NCBI GenBank assembly: GCA_944390145.1
Contig: CALXOY010000073.1
Coordinates: 1 to 35,610, forward strand
DNA length: 35,610 nucleotides
DNA from: an uncultured Duodenibacillus sp.
GTDB lineage: Bacteria > Pseudomonadota > Gammaproteobacteria > Burkholderiales > Burkholderiaceae_F
Direction: 5' to 3'
Below the pieces are notes generated by a model that saw only the letters and a list, made by a program, of their open reading frames with translations, did no database searches and was not told the origin of the DNA. The position numbers and the translations under genes are program-made. Every line of letters starts with the position of its first letter. The first letter of the stretch is position 1. Of this stretch, positions 15,454 to 23,710 are shown piece after piece.

Positions 15454-16149
15454 TTAAACGAGCTTGAACTCGATCATGCCGATGCCATTGCAGCCGGCGC
15501 GCACCACGTCGCCGCGATGTAGGGTGGAAACGCCCGAGGGGCTGCCAGTAAAGACCAGATCACCCGGCTTGAGTTCCCAGTAGGTGGAGATCTCGGCGAG
15601 CACTTCCGCAGGCGACCAGATCATGTCGCGCGTGCTGCCCTTCTGCTTGCAGTCGTTGTTGACGTACAGCCAGAGTTCGGTGTCCTTGGGATCGAGCACG
15701 TTTTCCTTGCGGACGATGTGGGAGACCGGGCCCGAGAAGTCAAAGCTCTTGGCGGTCGTCCAGGGGCGGCCCTTGGCCTTGGCTTCAGCCTGCAGGTCGC
15801 GGCGGGTGAGGTCAACGCCCACGGCCCATCCCCAGATGCAGTCGGCGGCTTGTTCAACCGTCAGATCCTTGCCGCCCTTGCCGACGGCCACCACGAGCTC
15901 GACTTCGTGCTGCAGGTTCTCGGTGCGCTGCGGGAAGGGCACCTCGACCGTCTTGCCCGCATCAATCGGGAAAATGGCGTCAGCGGGCTTGGAGAAAAAG
16001 CACGGCGTCGTCTTGCCGGTTCCGCCCATTTCCTTGTCGTGATCGGCATAGTTGCGGCCGACGCAGTAGACGCGGTTCACGGGAAAAAAGACATTTTTTT
16101 CACCTGCAACCGGGACAACGGCCTGGGCGGCGGGGGCAAAGACAAACAT
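15454..16149 (-). CDS. Fumarylacetoacetate hydrolase (FAH) family protein
   Basis: A single-domain FAH protein of 231 residues, the size of YcgM-like or fumarylpyruvate-hydrolase-type enzymes. These cleave C-C bonds, or decarboxylate, in short diketo acids using Mg2+. The metal-site pattern is visible: E82 and E84 in HEVELVVAVG, and D113 in GVDLTRRDLQ. YCVGRNYADHDKEMG and FTGSPSGV are further family hallmarks. ATG 16149 has AAAGGAA about 8 nt upstream. It follows pssA on the same strand, but a strong terminator stands 29 nt before its start, so its own promoter or read-through is needed. The exact substrate is unknown. Confidence 0.87.
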   Translation of the reverse strand: MFVFAPAAQAVVPVAGEKNVFFPVNRVYCVGRNYADHDKEMGGTGKTTPCFFSKPADAIFPIDAGKTVEVPFPQRTENLQHEVELVVAVGKGGKDLTVEQAADCIWGWAVGVDLTRRDLQAEAKAKGRPWTTAKSFDFSGPVSHIVRKENVLDPKDTELWLYVNNDCKQKGSTRDMIWSPAEVLAEISTYWELKPGDLVFTGSPSGVSTLHRGDVVRAGCNGIGMIEFKLV

Positions 16150-16177
16150 GTGTTTTTCCTTTCGTTTGGGAGTGTTG

Positions 16178-16221
16178 AAAAACCGTCCCCGTCGGGGCTA
16201 GAGCGCCGCAGACGGGAACGG
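16178..16221 (-). terminator. Strong terminator after pssA
   Basis: An 11-bp stem (16183-16193 with 16211-16221, one G-U pair on the minus strand) with a 17-nt loop is followed by five T (16182-16178). It ends 28 nt before the start codon of the FAH-family gene. Confidence 0.82.
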
Positions 16222-16240
16222 GCATGGTTTTAAATGGCAA

Positions 16241-17164
16241 TCAGCGCTTTAGAAGCGTCTCGTCATCGGGCTTGGTATCGGCAGCCTGGCTCTCGGGCTG
16301 TCCGGCTTCCTGCCCGGACTCGCTTTTGTCCGGCTCGGCTTTTTCAGCTGCATATTCGCCCGGAAGCACCGGATTGGGCTTGTCGTTGAGGAAAAGCCAC
16401 AGCTGATAGGCGTAGCCGCTCAACGCATACAGGCAGAAGATCGTGAAGATCGCAAGCGACGGGTTGCTTGAAATCACCACGAAGATGAGCGCACCGACCA
16501 CGATCACGATAAAGGGGGCGTTTTTAAGCGACAGCCCCGTCTTGCCGGAATAAAAGGGCGCGTTGCAGACCATAGTGAGGCCCGAGTAAAGCGTGAGCAC
16601 AAAGGCAAACCAGGGCAGCGAGTCGGCGAAAAAGGCGGGCAGCTTGTTTTCCACGGCAAGCCACACGAAGCCCGCGAGAAGCGCCGCGGCGGCAGGGCTC
16701 GGCAGGCCCTGGAAAAAGCGCTTGTCGACCACGCCGATGTTGCAGTTAAAGCGCGCCAGGCGGATGCCCGCGCAAAGGCAATAAATGAAGGCCGCAGCCC
16801 ACCCGAGGCCGCCGAGGCCCGAGAGGCAGAACTTGTACATCACCAGCGCGGGCGCCACGCCGAAGGCCGTCATGTCGGCAATCGAATCGAACTGCTCGCC
16901 AAATTCGCTCTGGGTGTGCGTCAGACGCGCCACGCGGCCGTCCATGCCGTCAAAGACCATGCTCAGCAGGATCATCAGGGCGGCGAAGCCGAAATTCATC
17001 TCCATGGCCTGCACGATGGAAATGAAAGCGCAGAAAAGCGAGGCCGTCGTAAACAGATTGGGCAGCACGAAGATGCCGCGCGAACGGACCTTGACGACCT
17101 TCTTGCGTCCGACCTCGATGATGCGCTGCCGGACCGGGCGGCGCCGGCGAATTCTCTCAACCAT
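16241..17164 (-). CDS. pssA: CDP-diacylglycerol--serine O-phosphatidyltransferase PssA
   Basis: An integral-membrane enzyme of 307 residues that makes phosphatidylserine from CDP-diacylglycerol and serine, the precursor of phosphatidylethanolamine. The CDP-alcohol phosphotransferase motif is complete: D72-G-M-D75-G-R-V-A79-R80, G89, D93 and D97. Several hydrophobic segments span about 35-265. The basic N-terminus (RIRRRRPVRQR) and a hydrophilic Pro/Glu/Lys-rich tail of about 45 residues flank the core; the tail is longer than usual. psd lies upstream on the same strand, giving the two consecutive steps of PE synthesis. Two hairpins lie between them. No good ribosome-binding site is visible before ATG 17164. 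Confidence 0.94.
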   Translation of the reverse strand: MVERIRRRRPVRQRIIEVGRKKVVKVRSRGIFVLPNLFTTASLFCAFISIVQAMEMNFGFAALMILLSMVFDGMDGRVARLTHTQSEFGEQFDSIADMTAFGVAPALVMYKFCLSGLGGLGWAAAFIYCLCAGIRLARFNCNIGVVDKRFFQGLPSPAAAALLAGFVWLAVENKLPAFFADSLPWFAFVLTLYSGLTMVCNAPFYSGKTGLSLKNAPFIVIVVGALIFVVISSNPSLAIFTIFCLYALSGYAYQLWLFLNDKPNPVLPGEYAAEKAEPDKSESGQEAGQPESQAADTKPDDETLLKR

Positions 17165-17187
17165 ACAACTTGCTCAGGGAAGTTTGC

Positions 17188-17280
17188 GAAAAACTGCAGC
17201 CGTGCAGTCTCAAAAATAAGCCCGCACACAGGAAGGATTCTCTCTCGGAAAATCTGTTTTGGGTGCGGGCGTCTCTCTTT
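17188..17280 (-). terminator. Two terminator-like hairpins between psd and pssA
   Basis: Read on the minus strand, an 8-bp stem GCCCGCAC/GTGCGGGC (17280-17273 with 17227-17220, 45-nt loop) is followed by TTATTTTT. Then a 6-bp stem ACTGCA/TGCAGT (17208-17203 with 17198-17193, loop CGGC) is followed by T. The second ends 23 nt before the pssA start, so it could be an attenuator rather than a plain terminator. Confidence 0.6.
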
Positions 17281-17303
17281 ATTGGTAACAGAAGCTTTCG
17301 GGC

Positions 17304-18017
17304 TTATGCGGCCTGGTCCTGTCCGGCGGGCTCGGTCTGTGCGCCGTCTCCGGCCTGCTTGTCAGCCGGCTCGCCCATGCGGGCGATCACCGTCTCCACG
17401 CCGGTCGTCTTGTCGCCGATCGACACGAGCACCTGCGCGCTCATCGGCAGATAGACGTCAACGCGCGAACCGAAGCGGATGAAGCCGTAGCGCTCGCCCC
17501 TTTTGAGCTCATCGCCCACCATGCGGTAGCAGAGAATGCGGCGGGCCACAAGGCCTGCGATCTGCACAAAGCAGACGCGCTGACCGTCTTCGGTCACCAC
17601 GGTGACGGCGTTGCGCTCGTTTTGCTCGCTTGCCTTGTCAAGCGCAGCGTTGAAGTAGCGGCCGTGGAAGTATTCGATCTTTTCGATGCGGCCGGAAACG
17701 GGCGCCTTCTGGCTGTGCACGTTGAAGATGCTCATGAATATCGAGATCATCTTCGTCTGCTCGCCCGTATAGGGGCAGACCGTCTCCTCGATCTTGACGA
17801 CGCGGCCGTCGACGGGGGCGACCACCGCCTTGGGCTCATTGGTCATTTCGCGGGCCGGATCGCGGAAGAACTGGGCGACGAGGATGAAGAGCACCCAGAA
17901 GATGAAGGCGAGAAAGCCTCCGGCAAAAATCTGCACAAGCAGCGCGATCACAAAGGCAATGCCCATGAAGGCCCAGCCTTCGCGGGCAAAGAACGGATGC
18001 GGGTAGATGCGGTTCAA
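17304..18017 (-). CDS. psd: Phosphatidylserine decarboxylase proenzyme, short form
   Basis: A membrane-associated pyruvoyl enzyme converting phosphatidylserine to phosphatidylethanolamine. The 237-residue protein is the short type. Two N-terminal hydrophobic segments (about 14-50) anchor it; MSIFNVHSQKAPVSG holds the conserved His. The self-cleavage site is the GS in RFGSRVDVYLP (G183-S184), where Ser becomes the pyruvoyl group of the alpha chain. The tail (about 215-237) is Gln/Ala/Glu-rich and not part of the catalytic fold. It follows a 73-residue unknown gene by 57 bp and precedes pssA, the gene for the preceding step. Confidence 0.95.
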   Translation of the reverse strand: MNRIYPHPFFAREGWAFMGIAFVIALLVQIFAGGFLAFIFWVLFILVAQFFRDPAREMTNEPKAVVAPVDGRVVKIEETVCPYTGEQTKMISIFMSIFNVHSQKAPVSGRIEKIEYFHGRYFNAALDKASEQNERNAVTVVTEDGQRVCFVQIAGLVARRILCYRMVGDELKRGERYGFIRFGSRVDVYLPMSAQVLVSIGDKTTGVETVIARMGEPADKQAGDGAQTEPAGQDQAA

Positions 18018-18074
18018 GATTCAAGCTCCGTGATGATGAATTCGGTTCGATGACACTTGCCCTTCACCGGTGCG

Positions 18075-18296
18075 TTACATGCGACGCTCCAGGTGATGAC
18101 GGATCGTCTCAAGCGCGTCAAGCAGCACCGTGTCCTCGGCGTGATTCTTCTTGACGTACTCGATGGACCAGCACGTCTTTTCCCAGGCGCGGCGGTTGGC
18201 TTCGAGCTCGCCGCGCAGCACCTGCGCCGCGTGCTCCAGATCAGCCGGCTTGATGTCGAGGAAGTTGACGTCGGTTTCATCTTGTCGCATTGTCAT
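18075..18296 (-). CDS. Small helical protein of unknown function
   Basis: A 73-residue soluble protein with no signal peptide or membrane segment. It is mostly charged and predicted helical (DLEHAAQVLRGELEANRRAW, then LLDALETIRHHLERR). I do not recognise a family. It has a start ATG at 18296 with AGGTGG upstream, and a second ATG two codons later. TATAAT at 18338-18333 on the minus strand stands 37 bp before the start, so it may head a unit with psd. The position between the slpA-like gene and psd, same strand, supports a real gene. Confidence 0.6.
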   Translation of the reverse strand: MTMRQDETDVNFLDIKPADLEHAAQVLRGELEANRRAWEKTCWSIEYVKKNHAEDTVLLDALETIRHHLERRM

Positions 18297-18332
18297 TTGC
18301 CACCACCTGTAAAAACGTTTGCTTAACGGGAA

Positions 18333-18338
18333 ATTATA
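18333..18338 (-). promoter_or_regulatory. Candidate -10 box before the 73-aa gene and psd
   Basis: A perfect TATAAT on the minus strand, 37 nt before the start of the small gene and just after the slpA-like stop. No convincing -35 box at the right distance. Confidence 0.35.
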
Positions 18339-18347
18339 GACGCCGGC

Positions 18348-18863
18348 CTAGTCGGTCTCGTCGTCAATGATCTTGTCTGCAAAGCCGAGAAAGGACGGCA
18401 CGACCACCTCGTCGGTGCCGGTTGCCTCGCCCTCGGGCTTTGTGACGCTCAAGACCTTGATTTCAAACTTCAGGGCCCAGCCTGCCAGCGGATGATTGGC
18501 GTCGAGCACGGCCATGCCTTCGGCAACATCGGTGACGCGCCACTTGCGCCCGTCGTCGCCTTCGCCCGGCACCGAGGAAAACACGAGCCCCGGGACGATG
18601 AGCTCCGGATCGCCCAGTTTTTCAACCGGCACCAGACGGATGGCGTCGGCGTCGAATTCGCCGAAACTCTCCTCGGTTTCGAGCTGCACGACGACCGTGT
18701 CGCCCGGCTCCTTTCCCTCAAGCGCAGCCTCGAGCTTGGGGAAAATGTCCCCGTGCCCGTGCAGGTACGTCACGCCTTCGGGTTCGGTTTCCTCCAGAAG
18801 GTGCTTTTGCAGGTCGAACATGCGCACATGGATGCCGACGATGCAGTCCTTTTCAATCTTCAT
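18348..18863 (-). CDS. FKBP-type peptidyl-prolyl isomerase, SlyD/SlpA type
   Basis: A cytoplasmic 171-residue FKBP with the flap-insertion chaperone domain of the SlyD/SlpA group. YLHGHGDIFPKLEAALEG marks the start of the FKBP core, the insert follows (about 65-120), and LDANHPLAGWALKF is the hallmark that returns to the core. The C-terminus lacks the Cys/His-rich metal-binding tail of E. coli SlyD, so the SlpA-like form is nearer. These proteins help proline isomerisation and folding. It lies 11 bp after a DUF805 gene and has no strong ribosome-binding site, so translation coupling is possible. Confidence 0.88.
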   Translation of the reverse strand: MKIEKDCIVGIHVRMFDLQKHLLEETEPEGVTYLHGHGDIFPKLEAALEGKEPGDTVVVQLETEESFGEFDADAIRLVPVEKLGDPELIVPGLVFSSVPGEGDDGRKWRVTDVAEGMAVLDANHPLAGWALKFEIKVLSVTKPEGEATGTDEVVVPSFLGFADKIIDDETD

Positions 18864-18874
18864 GGCTGAAATAT

Positions 18875-19285
18875 TCAGTTCGTTGATGCGGTGTTGACCA
18901 GAGCCGTCGAGCGCGCTCCGTACGGATCAGGCCCGTAGCGGTTGTCGTGCTGCTCGCCCAGCAGGCAGCCGAGCACAAACCAGAAAATGGCGCCCAGCCC
19001 CGGGATGAGCACGATCGGCAGCACCCAGAGGCCGCTGCGGCCGACGTCGTGCAGGCGCCGCACGGAAATGGAAATGGAGATGAGCCCGAGCCAGATCTGA
19101 AAAAGGCCGAGCGCCACCGTCACAAAGTCCCACGTGAACTCGGTCATGGCGGTCATGTAGAGCGTGGCATAAAGCCAGCCGCTCAGCCAGCTTGCCACCG
19201 AGCACAAAAGCGCGGAGACCCAGAACACGCGCCGCGGCACGCGTCCGGAAAAGCGGATGCTCAAAGCCTGACTGATCACGCTCAC
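18875..19285 (-). CDS. DUF805 family inner-membrane protein
   Basis: A 136-residue membrane protein with about four hydrophobic segments. The DUF805 hallmarks are visible: FSGRVPRRVFW near the start and the loop RRLHDVGRSGLWVLP in the middle, followed by IPGLGAIFWFVLGCLLG. Function is unknown; family members are small inner-membrane proteins. The frame is open from a TTG at 19312, but GTG 19285 is preferred because AAGGA lies 9 nt upstream. The gene follows bamC past a hairpin and precedes the FKBP gene by 11 bp. Confidence 0.78.
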   Translation of the reverse strand: MSVISQALSIRFSGRVPRRVFWVSALLCSVASWLSGWLYATLYMTAMTEFTWDFVTVALGLFQIWLGLISISISVRRLHDVGRSGLWVLPIVLIPGLGAIFWFVLGCLLGEQHDNRYGPDPYGARSTALVNTASTN

Positions 19286-19310
19286 AATGACTCTTCCTTG
19301 CAGTTTGCGC

Positions 19311-19346
19311 AAACGGGACAGACGCCTTGTGGCTCCGTCCCGTTTT
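19311..19346 (-). terminator. Hairpin after bamC
   Basis: A perfect 9-bp stem (19311-19319 with 19337-19345) and 17-nt loop lie between bamC and the DUF805 gene. Only three T follow on the minus strand and four on the plus strand, so it is a possible rather than certain terminator. Confidence 0.5.
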
Positions 19347-19385
19347 CCGCCTCATGCGGCGCCGGCTCAATGCAGCGGGCGGCGG

Positions 19386-20543
19386 TCAGCGGGTCTGTTC
19401 TCCGAGCAGATTGATGATGCGGGGAGCCACACCCGTGGTGTCTGCGCGGCCGTCTTCACCGGTCACCGTCACGCGGGTCTTTTCGCCCTCGGGCGTCAGA
19501 CGGATGCGGTAGGGCACCGGATCGACGTTGGTGGTCTTCGAGAAGAGATTGGCAAAGAACCCCTGCTCGCTCTTTTTCTGCTGCTCGTACTCCGGATCAA
19601 GGTAGTTGATCATGAAGAGGCCCTGGCTGCGGTCGCGGTCGCGCACTTCAAAGCCTGCGCGGTCAAGCGCCACGCCGACGCGGCGCCAGGCGCGGTCAAA
19701 GGGCTCGTCGATGATCACAGCGGCGGGATTGCCGTCGGGGCCCTGCTCGATGTGGCTCATCGGTTGGTACTTCTGCGCGGCAAGCGCTTCAACAGCCTTC
19801 TGTTCCTCGGGCTTGGCCGCAGGATTGAACTCGCGCTCGAGCATCTGCGCCAGGCGCGTGAGCATCACGGCTTCAAGTTCCGGATCGTTGGGACCGGGCT
19901 GCCAGATCGTGCTTTCCTCCTGCGGTCCCTTGAGCACCTCCACCATCTGGCGGTGCGTAATGAAAATGTTGGTCGTGCCGTCTTCGGCGCGCTCCATGCG
20001 GGCGCGGTACTGATCGCGCGTGCCCGTGTCGTAGACCACGTCAAGGGCCTTGCCGATCGTGGCGCGGATGATGTCCTTCGGAAGATTGGCCTTGTTTTCA
20101 GCCCATTCGGTCTGGATGATGCCGGTGGCGGCGTCCTGGTACTTCACGGCAAGACCGACGCTTGCCCAGAAGTCCTGCAGCAGCGGCCAGACGCGTTCGG
20201 GCGGCACCGCAACGTGCACATAGCGGAACTGGCCGTCGCGCACCACCTTGGCGTATTCGGTCTCGGGCAGCACCTGCGAGGGCTGATCGCCCCGGGCTTC
20301 AGCGTCCATGCGGGCCTTGGCGGCCTCGGCGTTGGCGCTCACGATCTGCGGACGGCTCGGCACCGCAAAGCGGTCATTGTTGGTGACGGTGTTCAGGTCC
20401 GGCGGCACCTCCAGGGGAGCGCGCGACGTCGAGGTTTCGTATTGAACCTTTTCGGTGTTGAAATCCACACCCAGCGCATTGCAGCCGGCGAGAGCGGCAA
20501 TTGCAGACACAGCTGCTGCAGCTCTTAAAGCACGATAGACCAT
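19386..20543 (-). CDS. bamC: Outer-membrane protein assembly factor BamC (lipoprotein)
   Basis: BamC (NlpB) is a lipoprotein of the BAM complex that inserts beta-barrel proteins into the outer membrane. The signal peptide ends in lipobox LAGC, giving lipidated Cys21. After it comes a disordered segment with an N-terminal PLEVPPDL motif, which in BamC binds BamD. Two helix-grip domains follow (about 90-190 and 245-345), with FDRAWRRVGVALDRAGF in the second. The length is 385 residues with ATG 20543; the frame is open to 20579, but this start gives the best signal peptide and has AAGGA upstream. dapA lies just upstream on the same strand, the classic dapA-bamC neighbourhood, though a terminator stands between them. 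Confidence 0.92.
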   Translation of the reverse strand: MVYRALRAAAAVSAIAALAGCNALGVDFNTEKVQYETSTSRAPLEVPPDLNTVTNNDRFAVPSRPQIVSANAEAAKARMDAEARGDQPSQVLPETEYAKVVRDGQFRYVHVAVPPERVWPLLQDFWASVGLAVKYQDAATGIIQTEWAENKANLPKDIIRATIGKALDVVYDTGTRDQYRARMERAEDGTTNIFITHRQMVEVLKGPQEESTIWQPGPNDPELEAVMLTRLAQMLEREFNPAAKPEEQKAVEALAAQKYQPMSHIEQGPDGNPAAVIIDEPFDRAWRRVGVALDRAGFEVRDRDRSQGLFMINYLDPEYEQQKKSEQGFFANLFSKTTNVDPVPYRIRLTPEGEKTRVTVTGEDGRADTTGVAPRIINLLGEQTR

Positions 20544-20685
20544 ATGAACGTTATTTCCTTGCACAAGCGTCCGCAGCAAACCCGGGCGGGCGCATCAAAC
20601 AAAATTTCCGGCAGTTTAGCAAACCAATGATGCCGGCAAGTTTGATAAACACAACTTGCCACAACTTGAAACGGCCGCCGGCCGG

Positions 20686-20716
20686 AAAAAGCCCGCCGCG
20701 GGCTGTCGGGCGGGCT
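20686..20716 (-). terminator. Terminator of dapA
   Basis: On the minus strand AGCCCGCC (20716-20709) pairs with GGCGGGCT (20697-20690) around an 11-nt loop, followed by T to 20686. It lies 17 nt after the dapA stop. Confidence 0.85.
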
Positions 20717-20733
20717 GTTTCACAAAACGCGGA

Positions 20734-21630
20734 TCAGAATTCGACGCCGGCTTCGCGCATCGCCTTTTCGACCACCGGGCGGTTGGCTTCCGAAAGCATC
20801 GTGAGCGGCAGGCGGATGCCGGGGCCGATGCGGCCCATGCGGTAGAGCGCCCACTTCGGCGCCACGGGGTTGGGCTCGCAGAAAAGCTTCTGATGCAGCG
20901 GCATGAGTCTGTCGTTGATGGCGCGGGCCACGGCAACATTGCCTGCAACAGCGGCGCTTGCCATCTCATGCATCTGCGCGGGCAGCAGGTTGGCCGTCAC
21001 CGAAATGACGCCCGTGCCGCCCACCAGCATCAGCGCAAGCGCCGAATCGTCGTTGCCGGAGTAAACGGCAAAGTCCTTGCCGCCCGTCACGGCGGGCAGA
21101 CGGCGCAGCAAGTCGATGGCGCGCGCAATGTCGCCCGTGGCGTCCTTCAAACCCACAATGTTGGGAATCTGGGCCAGGCGCAGCACGGTGTCGTTTTTCA
21201 GGTCTGCAACCGTGCGGCCGGGGACGTTGTAGAGCCAGATCGGCATGTCCACCGCCTCGGCGATCGCCTTGAAGTGCTGATAAAGCCCCTCCTGCGTGGG
21301 CTTGTTGTAGTAGGGAACCACCTGCAGCGACACGTCGGCTCCCGCCTTCTTGGCGTGCCGGGTGAGTTCAATGGCCTCAGCGGTTGAATTGCCGCCGGTG
21401 CCGGCGATCACGGGCACGCGCCCTGCAACCTTTCGCACCGTAAAGGAGACGACTTCGTTGTGCTCGTCGATGTCAAGCGTGGGCGACTCGCCCGTGGTGC
21501 CCATCGTCACGATGCCGTCGGTGCCGCTTTCAATATGCCACTCAAGAAGCCGCCCGTAGGCGTCCCAGTCGACGGCGCCGTCGGCCGTCATCGGCGTCAC
21601 AAGCGCCACCAAAGAACCCTGAATCAACAT
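20734..21630 (-). CDS. dapA: 4-hydroxy-tetrahydrodipicolinate synthase DapA
   Basis: DapA condenses pyruvate with aspartate semialdehyde, the entry step of the diaminopimelate/lysine branch. The 298-residue TIM barrel has the usual length. Catalytic residues are visible: Schiff-base K162 in GLKDATGD, Y134 in WLYNVPGRT with R139, and T45/T46 in GTTGES. ATG 21630 is chosen because GGGAG lies 7 nt upstream; the frame is open to 21699. accD precedes it with a 31-bp gap on the same strand. A terminator follows, before bamC. The pathway continues with dapD/dapC/dapE at 511-3772 in this window. Confidence 0.96.
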   Translation of the reverse strand: MLIQGSLVALVTPMTADGAVDWDAYGRLLEWHIESGTDGIVTMGTTGESPTLDIDEHNEVVSFTVRKVAGRVPVIAGTGGNSTAEAIELTRHAKKAGADVSLQVVPYYNKPTQEGLYQHFKAIAEAVDMPIWLYNVPGRTVADLKNDTVLRLAQIPNIVGLKDATGDIARAIDLLRRLPAVTGGKDFAVYSGNDDSALALMLVGGTGVISVTANLLPAQMHEMASAAVAGNVAVARAINDRLMPLHQKLFCEPNPVAPKWALYRMGRIGPGIRLPLTMLSEANRPVVEKAMREAGVEF

Positions 21631-21661
21631 TTCTTCACTCCCTTGAATGATCGGCGGCCCG

Positions 21662-22540
21662 TCAAACCGAGGGCGTCGGCTGATTGGAAAGCAGTGCAAT
21701 GAGCTCGGAGACGACCTGACGCATGTCGCGGCGGTCGACGATCATGTCGATGGCGCCCTTTTCCAACAGCATCTGCGAGCGCTGGAATCCTGCGGGCAGC
21801 TTCACGCGCACGGTCTGCTCGATCACGCGCGGGCCGGCAAAGCCGATCAGCGCCTGCGGCTCGGCGATCACCACGTCGCCCATGAAGGCAAACGAGGCCG
21901 AAACGCCGCCCATTGTCGGGTCGGTTAAAACGGAAACATACGGAATGCGCGCTTTTTCGAGCAGCGAGACGGCCGCGTTGGTCTTTGCCATCTGCATGAG
22001 CGACAAAAGCCCCTCCTGCATGCGCGCCCCGCCCGTGCTCGTAAAGGTCACAAAGGGAATCTTCTCGCGCAAGGCGCGCTCCACGCCCAAGGCAAACCGC
22101 TCGCCCACGACGCTGCCCATGGAGCCGCCCATGAATGCGAAGTCAAAGGCGGCAGCCACCACCGGACGGCGGCGCAGTTCTCCGCGCATCACCACAAGCG
22201 CATCGGTTTCATGCGTGTTGTTGCGGGAGGCCTCAAGGCGAACCGGATACGGCTTGGAGTCGACAAAGCCAAGCGTGTCGACCGGACGCACGTCCGCGCC
22301 GATCTCCTCGTGCACGCCCTTCCAGTCCAAAAACGCCTCCAGGCGCTTGCGGCCGCTCAAGCGCATGTGGTGGCCGCATTTGGGGCACACCTGAAGCGAG
22401 TCGTCAAGCTCCTCTTTGTAGAGCACCTGATCGCACTTGGGGCATTTCGTCCAAAGTCCCGCAGGAATCGGACTCTTCTTGTTTTCGGCATCTGCGGGTT
22501 TGGTTGCAATTTTGGGAAGAATGCGTGTGAGCCAGCTCAT
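21662..22540 (-). CDS. accD: Acetyl-CoA carboxylase carboxyltransferase subunit beta AccD
   Basis: AccD is the beta subunit of the carboxyltransferase that makes malonyl-CoA for fatty-acid synthesis, acting with AccA. The 292-residue protein has the N-terminal four-Cys zinc ribbon (C33, C36, C52, C55; CPKC twice) and a crotonase-like carboxyltransferase domain with [11 protein letters not shown] and GGVSASFAF. The start ATG 22540 gives the typical MSWL N-terminus; the frame is open to 22597. It is divergent from a ZIP transporter and leads into dapA. A TATAAT box at 22661-22656 on the minus strand lies 116 bp upstream. Confidence 0.96.
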   Translation of the reverse strand: MSWLTRILPKIATKPADAENKKSPIPAGLWTKCPKCDQVLYKEELDDSLQVCPKCGHHMRLSGRKRLEAFLDWKGVHEEIGADVRPVDTLGFVDSKPYPVRLEASRNNTHETDALVVMRGELRRRPVVAAAFDFAFMGGSMGSVVGERFALGVERALREKIPFVTFTSTGGARMQEGLLSLMQMAKTNAAVSLLEKARIPYVSVLTDPTMGGVSASFAFMGDVVIAEPQALIGFAGPRVIEQTVRVKLPAGFQRSQMLLEKGAIDMIVDRRDMRQVVSELIALLSNQPTPSV

Positions 22541-22655
22541 ATTGTCTTTCGCTACAACATATCTGCGCCTGTCTGAGTCAATGCCGGAATGCGGCAAAGG
22601 CGCACGAAAACGCGGGGCAGCAGCGCCTGTCTGATGCCCGCGACCGGATTGGTCG

Positions 22656-22661
22656 ATTATA
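22656..22661 (-). promoter_or_regulatory. Candidate -10 box of accD
   Basis: A perfect TATAAT on the minus strand in the 157-bp divergent region between accD and the ZIP gene. The -35 match is poor. Confidence 0.4.
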
Positions 22662-22697
22662 CGGTACGCCTTTTGCGCTTCGCCTCATCCTTTTAGC

Positions 22698-23612
22698 ATG
22701 GTTTTCGAGCGCATCAGGCTCCTTTTCCCCACTTCCGCAGCGGGCTCATCTATGATGGAAGGCATCCTCTTTGCAGCACTGCCGCCCATGCCCGACGCCG
22801 CCCTTTTCCTGGAATTTGCCGCCTCGCATCCGCTAGCCGCCGTTTTGGCCGGCACGAGCCTTTCCTTTGCGGCAACAGCCTGCGGCGCGGCCGTTGTCTT
22901 CATGCCGCTCGAGCAAAAGCGCGCACAGAAATTCCAGCCGCTTGCCCTGGGCTTTGCCGCCGGCATCATGATTGCCGCAAGCGTCTGGTCGCTTTTGATT
23001 CCCGCCATGGAGCTTGGCGGAAAAAATGGGGACTCCGGCTGGATTCCCGCCACCGGCGGTTTTGTGCTGGGCGTGCTTTTCGTCGCGCTGCTCGACCGGA
23101 TCCTGCCGCACATGCATCCTGCCTCGGAAACGCCCGACGGACCGCCGTCCACGCTCGACCGCACGACGCTGCTCGTGAGCGCCGTGACGCTGCACAACAT
23201 CCCCGAAGGCATGAGCCTCGGACTCACGTTTGCCGTGGCGGCGGCAAGTGGTGAGCCGGCGGCGCTTTCGGCCGCCTTTGCACTTGCCCTCGGCATGAGC
23301 ATCCAAAACATCCCGGAAGGTGCCGCCGTCTCGATGCCGGTTGCGGGCACAAGCACGCCTCTCAAGGGATTTCTTGCCGGCGTTCTGAGCGGCGCCATGG
23401 AGCCCGTTTTCGGCGTTCTCACGGTGTTTGCCGTCGGCGCCGTGCTGCCGCTTCTGCCGTGGCTGCTGGCGTTTGCCGCAGGAGCGATGATGTACGTTGT
23501 TGTTGAGGAATTGATACCGGCCGCGCGCCTCAATGAACACACCGACGCGGGCACGATGGCGGTGATGGCGGGCTTTGTTGTAATGATGCTGCTTGACACC
23601 GCGCTCGGTTAA
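22698..23612 (+). CDS. ZIP-family metal transporter (ZupT/GufA-like)
   Basis: An inner-membrane protein of up to 304 residues with about eight hydrophobic segments. The two metal-site motifs of the family are intact: HNIPEGMSLG in TM4 and QNIPEGAAVS in TM5. GufA/ZupT relatives take up Zn2+ and other divalent metals. A His/Pro-containing loop (HMHPASETPDGPP) precedes TM4. Start choice is uncertain: ATG 22698 gives the longest form, while ATG 22752 or 22755 starts closer to the first helix; none has a good ribosome-binding site. It is divergent from accD and converges on the dps gene. Confidence 0.88.
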   Translation: MVFERIRLLFPTSAAGSSMMEGILFAALPPMPDAALFLEFAASHPLAAVLAGTSLSFAATACGAAVVFMPLEQKRAQKFQPLALGFAAGIMIAASVWSLLIPAMELGGKNGDSGWIPATGGFVLGVLFVALLDRILPHMHPASETPDGPPSTLDRTTLLVSAVTLHNIPEGMSLGLTFAVAAASGEPAALSAAFALALGMSIQNIPEGAAVSMPVAGTSTPLKGFLAGVLSGAMEPVFGVLTVFAVGAVLPLLPWLLAFAAGAMMYVVVEELIPAARLNEHTDAGTMAVMAGFVVMMLLDTALG

Positions 23613-23632
23613 GGGCGCAGCCTGCAGCAAAA

Positions 23633-23669
23633 CGGGCGCCGTCCGTCGTTGGATCAGCGCCCGGTTTCT
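23633..23669 (+). terminator. Possible terminator after the ZIP gene
   Basis: CGGGCGC (23633-23639) pairs with GCGCCCG (23657-23663), followed by a weak T-rich GTTTCT. It is located between convergent genes. Confidence 0.4.
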
Positions 23670-23710
23670 CAGCTCCGGCAGCACTTTTTCAAGTCCGCCG
23701 GCGCAGGGTC

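Noticed and set aside
21631-21661. Lysine riboswitch before dapA
   Set aside because: The gap between accD and dapA is only 31 bp, too short for that RNA.
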